Shown here: positions 1-6,942 of the stretch, piece after piece
How positions within the stretch are numbered: position 1 is the stretch's first letter
Layout of the letters: every line of letters starts with the position of its first letter
Assembly: GCA_905197435.1 (NCBI GenBank)
Contig: CAJJYX010000145.1
Coordinates: 1-8,464 of the forward strand
Origin: an uncultured Bacteroides sp.
GTDB taxonomy: Bacteria > Bacteroidota > Bacteroidia > Bacteroidales > Bacteroidaceae
Reading direction: 5' to 3'
DNA length: 8,464 nucleotides
The notes under the pieces: generated by a model
Seen by the model: the letters and a program-made list of their open reading frames with translations, nothing else
Databases searched by the model: none
Told to the model about the DNA's origin: nothing
Made by a program: the position numbers and the translations under genes

Positions 1-19
1 TGCATTGGCAATCAATTCG

Positions 20-1579
20 TTATAAAGTTTTATTCTTTTTACGACAGTCCCTAATGTAATGGGTCAGTTGGGAAATGGAAAGTGCCGCCTCGGCTTTATT
101 GATACGGCCGAAACTTTCACCTACAAATTCTTCATTGTAGTTCATTCCTTCCGTATTCACCCATTCTATAGGAGTGTCGTAATCCAGAATCCCACGGTAT
201 TTTACTTCGGGAGCGGATTTCAATTCCCCTTGATAGAACCATTCCGAAGAGAAATGCATGATCTCATCATTCATTCTGTATTGAACCTTCAGCAGGGAAA
301 CAGTTTCCGGTTTGTTCTGCACAATTTCCTGCATCAAAGTCTGATCCAATCCGCCTCGTGCAGCTTCCACACATTTTATGGTAGGAGGGAGCTGGCAATG
401 GTCTCCTGCCAGGACTATCCGGTCTGCTTTGCGGATGGCGATCCAGCAAGCGGGTTCCAATGCTTGTGCGGCTTCATCTATAAATAAAGTTCCGAATCTA
501 CGCCCTGTCAGAACCCGGTTGGCAGAGCTTACCAATGTGCAAGCTATGACACGGGCTTCACTGAACAAGGCTTCGTTGATGCGGATCTCCAGCTCGGTGG
601 CCCGGTCTTTCAATGAATTAATTTTCAGACGTATATTTTCCCGTTCCGCTCCCTTGCGCGAACGGCTGTAGAGTTCGCGTATGGCCTTTCGGATGCTCCA
701 AAGCTGCGGATAATCCGGATGACTTTCGAAGCGTCGTTCGTAGGTAAAGGATAACATCTTATCATTGACACGGGTAGGATTACCAATACGGAGAACGGGA
801 ACGCCCCGGTCTACCAGTTTCTCACTAATCCAGTCTACAGCCATATTGCTTTGAGCGCATACCATCACTTGGTTTTCCCGGTGTAGCGTTTCATAAATGG
901 CTTCTACCAGCGTGGTGGTCTTTCCAGTTCCGGGAGGGCCGTGGACAATGGCCACATCTTTTGCATGCATTACTTTGTTCACAGCCTCTTCTTGTGAATT
1001 ATTCAGCCACGGGAAACGAGTGAAACCAAAACTGAACGTTTGTGCTTTTAATGTGCCGTGGAAAATATCCCGTAGTTCTGCCAGACGATTGTCTTTTGCT
1101 TTAATAACTTGGCTTAAGGCTTCAAACATCAGTCGGTAACTGGTTTCATCAAAATAAAGTTGAACCCCCAACTGACGCTCGGTTGCCTGTATGCTGAGTA
1201 AAGCGTCTGCCGATGGCAAAACGATGACCATGCGGTCCTCATCCACATAATTCACAGTGGCTGTGAAATTGAAATAATGGATGTTTCCCGGGGCGTCTTG
1301 AGTGAAAAAACAAACAGGACGTCCGAATTCGAATACATGTTCTATTTCTTTGTCCTCCTGTCTTTCCATCTCTATAACCAGTTGGTTTAAAGAGTTGTAA
1401 TAGCTTCTTCCTGTGCTGACAGGATACCAGCACATGCCACGTTTCACTTTGCGGTCGATGCCCATCGCTTCGGTTTGTTGCTTGAAAGTTTCTTTTTCGT
1501 AATTATATTCCATGTGAAGCAACAACTCTTTGCGTTGTAATTTGTTAATAATAGTAGAGAGGGATTTATGCTGGTTCAT
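20..1579 (-). CDS. UPF1/DNA2-like superfamily 1 helicase, C-terminally truncated in this frame
   Basis: ATP-dependent DNA or RNA helicase of the AAA_11/AAA_12 (UPF1, IGHMBP2, DNA2-like) group, cytoplasmic; the physiological substrate in Bacteroidales is not known to me. Visible motifs: Walker A GPPGTGKTT at residues 214-222, motif Ia AQSNMAVD at 242-249, a charged helical, coiled-coil-like insert at about 290-340, Walker B DEAAQA at 368-373, motif III GDHCQLPPT at 392-400 and QYRMN at 433-437. Residues 1 to about 190 form the N-terminal accessory domain. The ATG at 1577-1579 is the first in frame and has an A-rich leader with no clear Shine-Dalgarno. At 519 residues it is shorter than the roughly 600-650 I expect. 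It stops just where the second RecA domain should give ISPYxxQ, motif V (FQGxE) and motif VI (TRAR). The cause may be a nonsense change, a frameshift near base 52-61 or, less likely, a genuine short form. Family is sure; intactness is doubtful. Confidence 0.85.
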   Translation of the reverse strand: MNQHKSLSTIINKLQRKELLLHMEYNYEKETFKQQTEAMGIDRKVKRGMCWYPVSTGRSYYNSLNQLVIEMERQEDKEIEHVFEFGRPVCFFTQDAPGNIHYFNFTATVNYVDEDRMVIVLPSADALLSIQATERQLGVQLYFDETSYRLMFEALSQVIKAKDNRLAELRDIFHGTLKAQTFSFGFTRFPWLNNSQEEAVNKVMHAKDVAIVHGPPGTGKTTTLVEAIYETLHRENQVMVCAQSNMAVDWISEKLVDRGVPVLRIGNPTRVNDKMLSFTYERRFESHPDYPQLWSIRKAIRELYSRSRKGAERENIRLKINSLKDRATELEIRINEALFSEARVIACTLVSSANRVLTGRRFGTLFIDEAAQALEPACWIAIRKADRIVLAGDHCQLPPTIKCVEAARGGLDQTLMQEIVQNKPETVSLLKVQYRMNDEIMHFSSEWFYQGELKSAPEVKYRGILDYDTPIEWVNTEGMNYNEEFVGESFGRINKAEAALSISQLTHYIRDCRKKNKTL

Positions 1580-1583
1580 ATTT

Positions 1584-1696
1584 ATTCTTTTTTCTATAAG
1601 AATTGCAAAGATAATAATTATCCCTCTAAAAGCACTTTATGTTTTATTTTGTTAAACGTATTATAGATTACGCAAGAATTCAATTCTTTTTTCTAT
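1584..1696. repeat. 14-bp direct repeat and AAGAATT/AATTCTT palindrome in the divergent spacer
   Basis: The spacer between the helicase and aconitase genes contains ATTCTTTTTTCTAT twice, exactly, at 1584-1597 and 1683-1696, with starts 99 bp apart. Overlapping the second copy is a perfect inverted repeat, AAGAATT-C-AATTCTT, at 1674-1688. A further AAGAATT lies at 1598-1604 and forms a looser inverted pair with ATTCTT at 1584-1589. Such paired blocks in a divergent spacer could be operators for a shared regulator or a marker of AT-rich promoter DNA. No regulator is recognised, and low-complexity sequence can generate similar matches. Confidence 0.5.
1606..1613 (-). promoter_or_regulatory. Bacteroides-type -7 element for the helicase gene
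   Basis: Read on the minus strand this is TATCTTTG, a perfect match to the Bacteroides sigma-ABfr -7 consensus TAnnTTTG. It lies 26 bp upstream of the helicase ATG, which would leave a leader of about 20 nt. The -33 element (TTTG, expected some 19-21 bp further upstream) is not clearly present; the sequence there is GTGCTTTT. Calling this the helicase promoter is inference from position and consensus. Confidence 0.45.
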
Positions 1697-1750
1697 CTTG
1701 CCAAAAATAAAAAGAATCTAAAACTGTAATAATTATAAATTGTGATGGAT

Positions 1751-3994
1751 ATGGTATATGACTTGGACATGTTAAAAGCCTTTTATGCTTCTTTTGAAAA
1801 GAAGATAGGGCGGGTAAGAGCAGTGTTGCAGCGTCCGTTGACGTTGGCAGAAAAGATTCTGTACACGCATCTGTATGATGATGCACTGTTGAAGAAATAC
1901 AAACGTGGTGAGGATTATGTGAATTTCCGACCCGACCGTGTGGCTATGCAGGATGCGACGGCACAGATGGCGCTGCTGCAATTTATCAATGCCGGTAAGG
2001 AGACTGTGGCTGTCCCTTCTACCGTGCATTGTGACCACTTGATCCAAGCATATAAAGGTGCCGGTCCGGATATTGCGACAGCAACAGAAAGTAACCGCGA
2101 GGTATATGACTTTCTGAGGGATGTGTCTTCGCGCTTTGGCATTGGATTCTGGAAGCCGGGTGCGGGTATCATTCATCAGGTAGTGCTGGAGAATTATGCT
2201 TTCCCCGGAGGTATGATGGTGGGTACTGATTCCCATACTCCGAATGCCGGAGGTTTGGGAATGGTGGCAATCGGAGTCGGCGGTGCTGATGCGGTGGATG
2301 TCATGACCGGTATGGAGTGGGAGCTGAAAATGCCGAAACTGATCGGAGTACATTTGAAAGGTGCGTTGAACGGATGGGCCTCTCCGAAAGATGTCATTTT
2401 AAAACTGGCTGGAATTCTGACTGTGAAAGGGGGGACGAATGCCATTATCGAATATTTTGGAGAAGGTACGGCTTCACTCTCGGCTACCGGCAAAGCGACT
2501 ATTTGTAATATGGGCGCAGAGGTGGGGGCTACGACTTCTCTTTTCCCGTATGACGAACGGATGAAGGTGTATCTGGAGGCGACCGGACGTAAGGAGGTAG
2601 CTGCAATGGCCGATGCAGTGTCTGCCGATTTGCAGGCTGATGCAGAAGTGGTTGCTGATCCGTCAGCTTATTATGACCGGGTGATTGAAATTGATTTGTC
2701 CGAACTTGAACCTTATATTAATGGTCCGTTCACACCAGATGCCGCTACTCCTATTTCAGAGTTTGCCGAGAAAGTGCTGGCCCATGGTTATCCGCGTAAA
2801 ATGGAAGTGGGCTTGATTGGTTCATGTACCAATTCATCCTACCAGGATTTAAGCCGTGCGGCATCTATTGCCCGACAGGTAGATGAAAAACAGTTGAGTG
2901 TGGCGGCTCCGTTGATTGTTAATCCGGGATCGGAACAGATTCGCGCTACAGCCGAACGTGACGGCATGATAGATGCTTTTCTGAAAATAGGAGCTACTAT
3001 AATGGCCAATGCTTGCGGCCCTTGTATCGGACAATGGAAGCGGCACACAGATGATCCGGCCCGCAAGAACTCGATTGTGACCTCTTTCAACCGTAATTTT
3101 GCCAAACGTGCGGACGGTAATCCGAATACACATGCGTTTGTAGCCTCTCCCGAAGTGGTGCTGGCCCTGACCATTGCAGGTGATTTGTGTTTCAATCCGT
3201 TGAAGGATGCTTTGATCAATCAGGAGGGTGAGAAGGTGAAACTGAGAGTTCCGGAAGGGGATGAATTGCCGTCGACCGGTTTTACTCAGGGAAATCCCGG
3301 TTATTTGGCTCCTGCCGGTGCACAGGTGGAAATTAAGGTGAATCCCGAATCACAACGTTTGCAATTATTGGCTCCGTTCCCGGCATGGGATGGAAAGGAT
3401 TTTACGGATATGCCTTTGCTGATTAAGGCTCAAGGTAAATGTACCACAGATCATATTTCAATGGCAGGTCCGTGGTTGCGTTTCCGTGGTCATCTGGAAA
3501 ATATTTCGGATAATATGCTGATGGGGGCGGTGAACGCTTTCAATGGTGAAACGAACAAGGTGTGGAACCGTTTGACAAATACGTATGAGGGTGTGTCGGG
3601 TACGGCCAAGCAATATAAGGCCAAAGGCATTAACTCTATTGTCGTTGCGGAGGAAAATTATGGCGAAGGTTCCAGTCGTGAACATGCCGCTATGGAGCCT
3701 CGTTTCCTGAATGTAAAGGTTATTCTAGCGAAGAGTTTTGCCCGCATCCATGAAACGAATCTGAAGAAGCAGGGAATGTTGGCAGTGACCTTTATAGACA
3801 AAGCGGACTACGATAAGATTCAAGAACATGATTTGATTACCGTCAGCGGATTGGCGGATTTTGCTCCCGGAAGGAATCTGACTGTGACTTTACACCATGA
3901 AGATGGCACTCAGGATAGTTTTGAAGTACAGCATACTTATAACGAACAGCAGATAGGTTGGTTCCGTGCCGGCTCTGCTCTAAATGCAAGATAA
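1751..3994 (+). CDS. acnA: Aconitate hydratase (mitochondrial-like aconitase)
   Basis: Cytoplasmic [4Fe-4S] enzyme that interconverts citrate and isocitrate through cis-aconitate. Counting from the ATG at 1751 (747 residues), the cluster ligands are Cys359 in GSCTNSS and Cys422 and Cys425 in ACGPCIG. These match mitochondrial Cys358, Cys421 and Cys424 almost number for number. Earlier landmarks are TVHCDH and [13 protein letters not shown]. The C-terminal swivel domain carries [11 protein letters not shown] and the substrate-binding [14 protein letters not shown]. It is full length, with no frameshift. Three in-frame starts lie together: GTG 1742, ATG 1745 and ATG 1751. I chose 1751 because MVYDL is how I remember related Bacteroides proteins beginning; 1745 is almost as likely. 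It is the first gene of a three-gene operon, with icd starting 3 bp after its stop. In Bacteroides fragilis the same operon supplies 2-oxoglutarate for glutamate synthesis (Baughn and Malamy). A promoter is not obvious: TATCTTG at 1694-1700 is only a partial -7 match. Confidence 0.97.
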   Translation: MVYDLDMLKAFYASFEKKIGRVRAVLQRPLTLAEKILYTHLYDDALLKKYKRGEDYVNFRPDRVAMQDATAQMALLQFINAGKETVAVPSTVHCDHLIQAYKGAGPDIATATESNREVYDFLRDVSSRFGIGFWKPGAGIIHQVVLENYAFPGGMMVGTDSHTPNAGGLGMVAIGVGGADAVDVMTGMEWELKMPKLIGVHLKGALNGWASPKDVILKLAGILTVKGGTNAIIEYFGEGTASLSATGKATICNMGAEVGATTSLFPYDERMKVYLEATGRKEVAAMADAVSADLQADAEVVADPSAYYDRVIEIDLSELEPYINGPFTPDAATPISEFAEKVLAHGYPRKMEVGLIGSCTNSSYQDLSRAASIARQVDEKQLSVAAPLIVNPGSEQIRATAERDGMIDAFLKIGATIMANACGPCIGQWKRHTDDPARKNSIVTSFNRNFAKRADGNPNTHAFVASPEVVLALTIAGDLCFNPLKDALINQEGEKVKLRVPEGDELPSTGFTQGNPGYLAPAGAQVEIKVNPESQRLQLLAPFPAWDGKDFTDMPLLIKAQGKCTTDHISMAGPWLRFRGHLENISDNMLMGAVNAFNGETNKVWNRLTNTYEGVSGTAKQYKAKGINSIVVAEENYGEGSSREHAAMEPRFLNVKVILAKSFARIHETNLKKQGMLAVTFIDKADYDKIQEHDLITVSGLADFAPGRNLTVTLHHEDGTQDSFEVQHTYNEQQIGWFRAGSALNAR

Positions 3995-3997
3995 AAG

Positions 3998-5143
3998 ATG
4001 AAAAAGACAGTACCTTATATTACAGGTGACGGGGTGGGAGTGGAAATCACTCCCGCTATGCAAGCCATAGTCAATGCAGCCGTGAAGAAGGCGTATGGCA
4101 ATGAACATGAAATAGAATGGATGGAAGTTTTGGCAGGAGAGCGTGCTTTTAATGAAACAGGCTCCTGGTTACCGGATGAGACAATGAAAGCGTTTCAAGA
4201 ATATGGCGTAGGGATTAAGGGGCCGTTGACCACTCCGGTGGGAGGTGGCATCCGCTCTTTGAATGTGGCTTTGCGCCAGACGTTGGATTTGTATGTATGC
4301 TTGCGTCCCGTACGCTGGTTCCGTGGAGTGGTATCTCCGGTGAAGGAGCCGCAAAAAGTGGACATGCATATTTTCCGTGAAAATACGGAGGATATTTATG
4401 CAGGTATAGAATGGGAAGCCGGAACACCGGAAGCTGAGAAGTTCTATCGTTTTTTGCATGATGAAATGGGAGTGGCTAAAGTGCGCTTTCCTGAAAGTTC
4501 TTCGTTTGGTGTAAAACCTGTGTCCAGAGAAGGAACGGAACGTTTGGTGCGTGCAGCGTGCAAATACGCTTTGGAGCATGGTCTGCCGTCGGTTACGCTG
4601 GTGCATAAAGGAAATATTATGAAGTTTACTGAAGGCGGCTTCAAGAAATGGGGGTATGAACTGGCGGAACGTGAGTTCGGAGATGCCATTGCGTCAGGCA
4701 AATTAGTGATAAAAGACTGCATTGCCGATGCATTCTTGCAGAATACCTTATTGATTCCCGAAGAGTATTCGGTGGTGGCTACCTTAAATTTGAACGGAGA
4801 TTACATTTCAGACCAGTTGGCAGCCATGGTAGGAGGTATTGGAATCGCTCCCGGAGCGAACATCAATTATAACACCGGTCATGCCATTTTTGAAGCAACT
4901 CACGGTACGGCTCCTAATATTGCCGGAAAGGATGTGGTGAATCCTTGTTCATTAATTCTCTCGGCTGTTATGATGTTGGAGCATTTTGGTTGGAATAAGG
5001 CGGCGGAGCTGATAGTAAATGCCTTGGAGTCCAGCTTTGGCGAGGGGCGGGCTACTCATGACCTTGCCCGTTTTATGCCCGGAGGTGTTTCGCTCGGTAC
5101 ATCAGCATTTACAAAAGAAATCATAGAAAGAATAAACTCCTAA
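3998..5143 (+). CDS. icd: Isocitrate dehydrogenase, prokaryotic homodimer type, cofactor preference uncertain
   Basis: Oxidative decarboxylation of isocitrate to 2-oxoglutarate and CO2 with reduction of NAD(P)+, cytoplasmic. The 381 residues align throughout with E. coli Icd (416). They keep [12 protein letters not shown] near the N-terminus, [20 protein letters not shown] with the substrate-binding serine at Ser87 (E. coli Ser113, the phosphorylated residue there), [35 protein letters not shown] and [13 protein letters not shown] loop of roughly 15-20 residues present in E. coli between the last helical parts is shortened here ([13 protein letters not shown]). In the cofactor pocket the E. 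coli NADP-selecting Lys344-Tyr345 are Asn307-Ile308 and Tyr391 is His354, while Arg395 is kept as Arg358. The product may therefore accept NAD or both cofactors. The start ATG lies 3 bp after the aconitase stop, and gltA follows after 12 bp. No kinase/phosphatase (aceK) is seen nearby. Function is near certain; cofactor is not. Confidence 0.96.
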   Translation: MKKTVPYITGDGVGVEITPAMQAIVNAAVKKAYGNEHEIEWMEVLAGERAFNETGSWLPDETMKAFQEYGVGIKGPLTTPVGGGIRSLNVALRQTLDLYVCLRPVRWFRGVVSPVKEPQKVDMHIFRENTEDIYAGIEWEAGTPEAEKFYRFLHDEMGVAKVRFPESSSFGVKPVSREGTERLVRAACKYALEHGLPSVTLVHKGNIMKFTEGGFKKWGYELAEREFGDAIASGKLVIKDCIADAFLQNTLLIPEEYSVVATLNLNGDYISDQLAAMVGGIGIAPGANINYNTGHAIFEATHGTAPNIAGKDVVNPCSLILSAVMMLEHFGWNKAAELIVNALESSFGEGRATHDLARFMPGGVSLGTSAFTKEIIERINS

Positions 5144-5155
5144 AAACTCACGGAT

Positions 5156-6499
5156 ATGAAGAAAGAATATATCATTTACAAGCTCTCCGAGGAAATGAAG
5201 AATGCAACCCGGATTGAGAACGAATTGTTCAAGAAGTTTGATGTAAAACGCGGATTGCGTAACGAGGACGGCACTGGTGTTTTGGTAGGGTTGACCAAGA
5301 TAGGTAACGTAGTAGGGTATGAACGTATTCCCGGTGGAGGTTTGAAGCCGATCCCCGGCAAACTTTTCTATCGTGGGTATGATTTGGAAGATTTGGCACA
5401 TAGCATCATTAAGGAGAAACGTTTTGGTTTTGAGGAAGTGGCTTATCTGTTGTTGTCCGGTCATTTGCCTGATAAGGAGGAGTTGGCATCTTTCAGTGAG
5501 TTGATTAATGACAATACCCCGTTGGAACAGAAAACCAAAATGAATATCATTGAGTTGGAGGGAAATAACATTATGAACATTCTGGCCCGTAGCGTGCTTG
5601 AAATGTACCGTTTTGACCCGCAGGCGGATGATACTTCGCGCGATAACCTGATGCGTCAGAGTATTGACTTGATATCCAAGTTCCCGACCATTATTGCATA
5701 CGCTTATAACATGTTGCGCCATGCCACGTATGGTCGTTCGTTGCATATCCGTCATCCGCGTGAAAAACTGTCTATCGCAGAAAACTTCCTGTATATGTTG
5801 AAAAAGGATTATACGGAACTTGATGCGCGCACGCTTGATTTGCTGTTGGTACTTCAGGCTGAACACGGAGGTGGTAATAACTCTACTTTTACCGTCCGTG
5901 TAGTTTCATCCAGCCGCACGGATACTTATTCGGCCATCGCCGCAGGTATCGGTTCGTTGAAAGGTCCGCTTCATGGAGGGGCAAATATCCAAGTGGCGGA
6001 TATGTTCCATCATTTGCAGGAAAACATCAAGGATTGGACGAATGTGGACGAAATTGATACTTACTTTACCCGTATGTTGAATAAGGAAGCGTATGATAAG
6101 ACCGGTCTGATTTATGGTATCGGTCATGCGGTCTATACGATATCCGATCCTCGTGCCATCTTGTTGAAAGAATTGGCTCGTGATTTGGCAAAAGAAAAAG
6201 GAAAGGAGGAAGAATTTGCTTTTCTGGAGCTATTGGAGGAACGTGCCATTGTTATGTTCGGAAAGATTAAGAATAACGGCAAGACGGTGTCTAGCAATAT
6301 CGATTTCTATTCAGGTTTCGTATATGAAATGATTGGTCTGCCACAGGAAATATTTACACCTTTGTTTGCGATGGCTCGTATCGTGGGTTGGTGCGCGCAC
6401 CGCAATGAGGAGCTGAATTTTGAAGGAAAACGTATTATTCGTCCGGCCTACAAGAATGTATTGGAAGAACTGGAATATGTGCCGTTGAAACAGAGATAA
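5156..6499 (+). CDS. gltA: Citrate synthase
   Basis: Condenses oxaloacetate and acetyl-CoA to citrate, the entry step of the oxidative branch served by the two genes before it; cytoplasmic. The 447 residues form one citrate synthase domain. Active-site landmarks are AEHGGGN with His237, GPLHGGAN with the catalytic His273, GIGHAVYT with His324 and SSNIDFYSG with the catalytic Asp383. A conserved segment, FYRGYDLEDL, precedes the large helical domain. It is somewhat longer than E. coli GltA (427), with an N-terminal extension rich in charged residues. It does not show the cysteine-rich N-terminal domain that makes E. coli type II enzymes NADH-sensitive. A 2-methylcitrate synthase activity cannot be excluded by sequence, but the operon argues for citrate. 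The start at 5156 is the first ATG, 12 bp after the icd stop, and the gene is presumably translated from the same transcript. The end lies about 80 bp before a long hairpin that may terminate the operon. Confidence 0.95.
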   Translation: MKKEYIIYKLSEEMKNATRIENELFKKFDVKRGLRNEDGTGVLVGLTKIGNVVGYERIPGGGLKPIPGKLFYRGYDLEDLAHSIIKEKRFGFEEVAYLLLSGHLPDKEELASFSELINDNTPLEQKTKMNIIELEGNNIMNILARSVLEMYRFDPQADDTSRDNLMRQSIDLISKFPTIIAYAYNMLRHATYGRSLHIRHPREKLSIAENFLYMLKKDYTELDARTLDLLLVLQAEHGGGNNSTFTVRVVSSSRTDTYSAIAAGIGSLKGPLHGGANIQVADMFHHLQENIKDWTNVDEIDTYFTRMLNKEAYDKTGLIYGIGHAVYTISDPRAILLKELARDLAKEKGKEEEFAFLELLEERAIVMFGKIKNNGKTVSSNIDFYSGFVYEMIGLPQEIFTPLFAMARIVGWCAHRNEELNFEGKRIIRPAYKNVLEELEYVPLKQR

Positions 6500-6580
6500 C
6501 GGTTTAGAGGCACCTCGGTTGGCGATAAGCTTTGGTATTATTGTTTTAGCTTGGAGGCAATAAGGTCTGTATTGTTGTAA

Positions 6581-6672
6581 AGAAAAGTAAGATATCTTCG
6601 TGGGCAAAGTAAGATATGTTTCCGAGCAAAGTAACACCACATATTTGTTCCACGAAGATATCTTACTTTTTT
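6581..6672. repeat. Long hairpin-forming inverted repeat
   Basis: The arms 6583-6603 and 6650-6670 are perfect inverted copies over 21 bp. Allowing two G-U pairs the stem extends to 28 bp (6581-6608 with 6645-6672). Inside the 36-nt loop ATATGT (6614-6619) can pair with ACATAT (6639-6644), lengthening the stalk past a 5-nt bulge. Each arm also contains the self-palindrome AAGATATCTT (6589-6598 and 6655-6664). It is non-coding. It may be a mobile or dispersed intergenic repeat, a protein-binding array, or a transcript-end structure; the sequence alone does not choose. Confidence 0.85.
6581..6672 (+). terminator. Possible terminator of the acnA-icd-gltA operon
   Basis: The right arm of the long hairpin ends in six T residues (6667-6672), and the structure stands 82 bp after the gltA stop, as a transcript end could. 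Against a standard intrinsic terminator: the stem is AT-rich, the T run pairs with the A run of the left arm, and the loop is long. The A-run/T-run symmetry would let it act in both directions. This is inference from position and shape. Confidence 0.35.
6584..6649 (+). repeat. Three tandem 22-bp units starting AAAGTAA
   Basis: AAAGTAA starts at 6584, 6606 and 6628, exactly 22 bp apart. Units 1 and 2 share their first 12 bases (AAAGTAAGATAT), then TT, then a final GC. Unit 3 keeps only AAAGTAA and scattered positions. The 22-bp period is two helical turns, so bound protein would sit on one face of the DNA. The array fills the left arm and loop of the hairpin. Three units, one degenerate and with no spacers, do not make a CRISPR array. 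Confidence 0.75.
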
Positions 6673-6695
6673 CAGTGAGATATGGTCGTTCATAA

Positions 6696-6711
6696 TACTC
6701 TATATAGAGTA
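6696..6711. promoter_or_regulatory. 16-bp perfect palindrome, operator-like
   Basis: TACTCTATATAGAGTA is a perfect two-fold palindrome lying between the long hairpin and the CTTCAGCC element. The size and symmetry suit a dimeric DNA-binding protein. It could also be a target or end sequence of the neighbouring repeat. No gene start is close enough downstream to name a regulated promoter. Confidence 0.4.
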
Positions 6712-6721
6712 CCTTGAAAAA

Positions 6722-6942
6722 TCCTTCAAATCTTTCAGCCTGCTCGCAAATGCCCTGCCCGTCGGCTTTTCGGCTGAAGAATTGGGTTCGGGAATCCTTC
6801 AGCCAGACCGGTGTTCTTCCAGTTCTTAGGGAATTGGTTTTTCTGAAGGATATTTTCCGGCTGAAACATTTCACAATGCATATCCTTCAGCCGGAATGCC
6901 GACGGGCAGGGCGTTTGCGGAATGGCTGAAAGATCTGAAAGA
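6722..6942. mobile_element. ~220-bp repeat element with 58-bp imperfect terminal inverted repeats, MITE-like
   Basis: The ends 6722-6779 and 6885-6942 are inverted copies matching at 49 of 58 positions, and three of the nine differences are G-U compatible. The core is a perfect 15-bp pair, GCCCTGCCCGTCGGC (6752-6766) with its complement (6898-6912). The 105-bp centre holds more nested palindromes: TTCCGGCTGAA (6855-6865) with TTCAGCCGGAA (6886-6896), and CTGAAGGATA (6844-6853) with TATCCTTCAG (6881-6890). At least seven copies of a CTTCAGCC/GGCTGAAG-like motif occur in both orientations. It encodes no transposase. No target-site duplication is evident, and the right arm runs into the sulfatase frame. 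It could be a miniature transposable element, a REP-like palindromic repeat, or the origin of a structured RNA. Confidence 0.6.

Larger units (their letters stand above)
6500..6895. other. Gene-free, repeat-rich spacer between gltA and the sulfatase remnant
   Basis: About 400 bp without a credible gene. The first 81 bp show no clear promoter or terminator, only a weak AAGCT/AGCTT pair. The rest is occupied by three structures listed separately: the 22-bp repeats with their long hairpin, a 16-bp palindrome, and an element with long imperfect inverted ends. Short open frames on both strands here lie within the repeats, have no recognisable domain, and are best read as by-products of the repeat sequence. 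No part of the missing sulfatase N-terminus can be found in any frame. Confidence 0.7.

Noticed and set aside
59..487. 142-codon plus-strand frame antisense to the helicase
   Set aside because: It is in antisense register to conserved helicase motifs; the helicase protein is the supported reading.
1694..1700. TATCTTG as the aconitase -7 promoter element
   Set aside because: It lacks one base of TAnnTTTG and has no TTTG at the right distance upstream; too weak to list as a feature.
5102..5866. 254-codon open frame on the minus strand across the icd end and gltA
   Set aside because: It lies fully antisense to two clearly functional enzymes, has no recognisable domain, and is explained by the codon use of gltA.
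6507..6516. GAGG-CA-CCTC just after gltA as a terminator
   Set aside because: The 2-nt loop is too small for a stable hairpin and no T run follows.
6584..6649. 22-bp tandem repeats as a CRISPR or plasmid iteron array
   Set aside because: There are no spacers, only three units with one degenerate, no cas or rep gene, and the array is embedded in an inverted repeat.
6311..6874. 187-codon minus-strand frame from gltA into the repeat region
   Set aside because: Its C-terminal half is antisense to gltA and the rest is translated repeat sequence; no start signal or known family.
6714..6929. 71-codon plus-strand frame within the CTTCAGCC element
   Set aside because: It is entirely repeat sequence, has no domain and no promoter.
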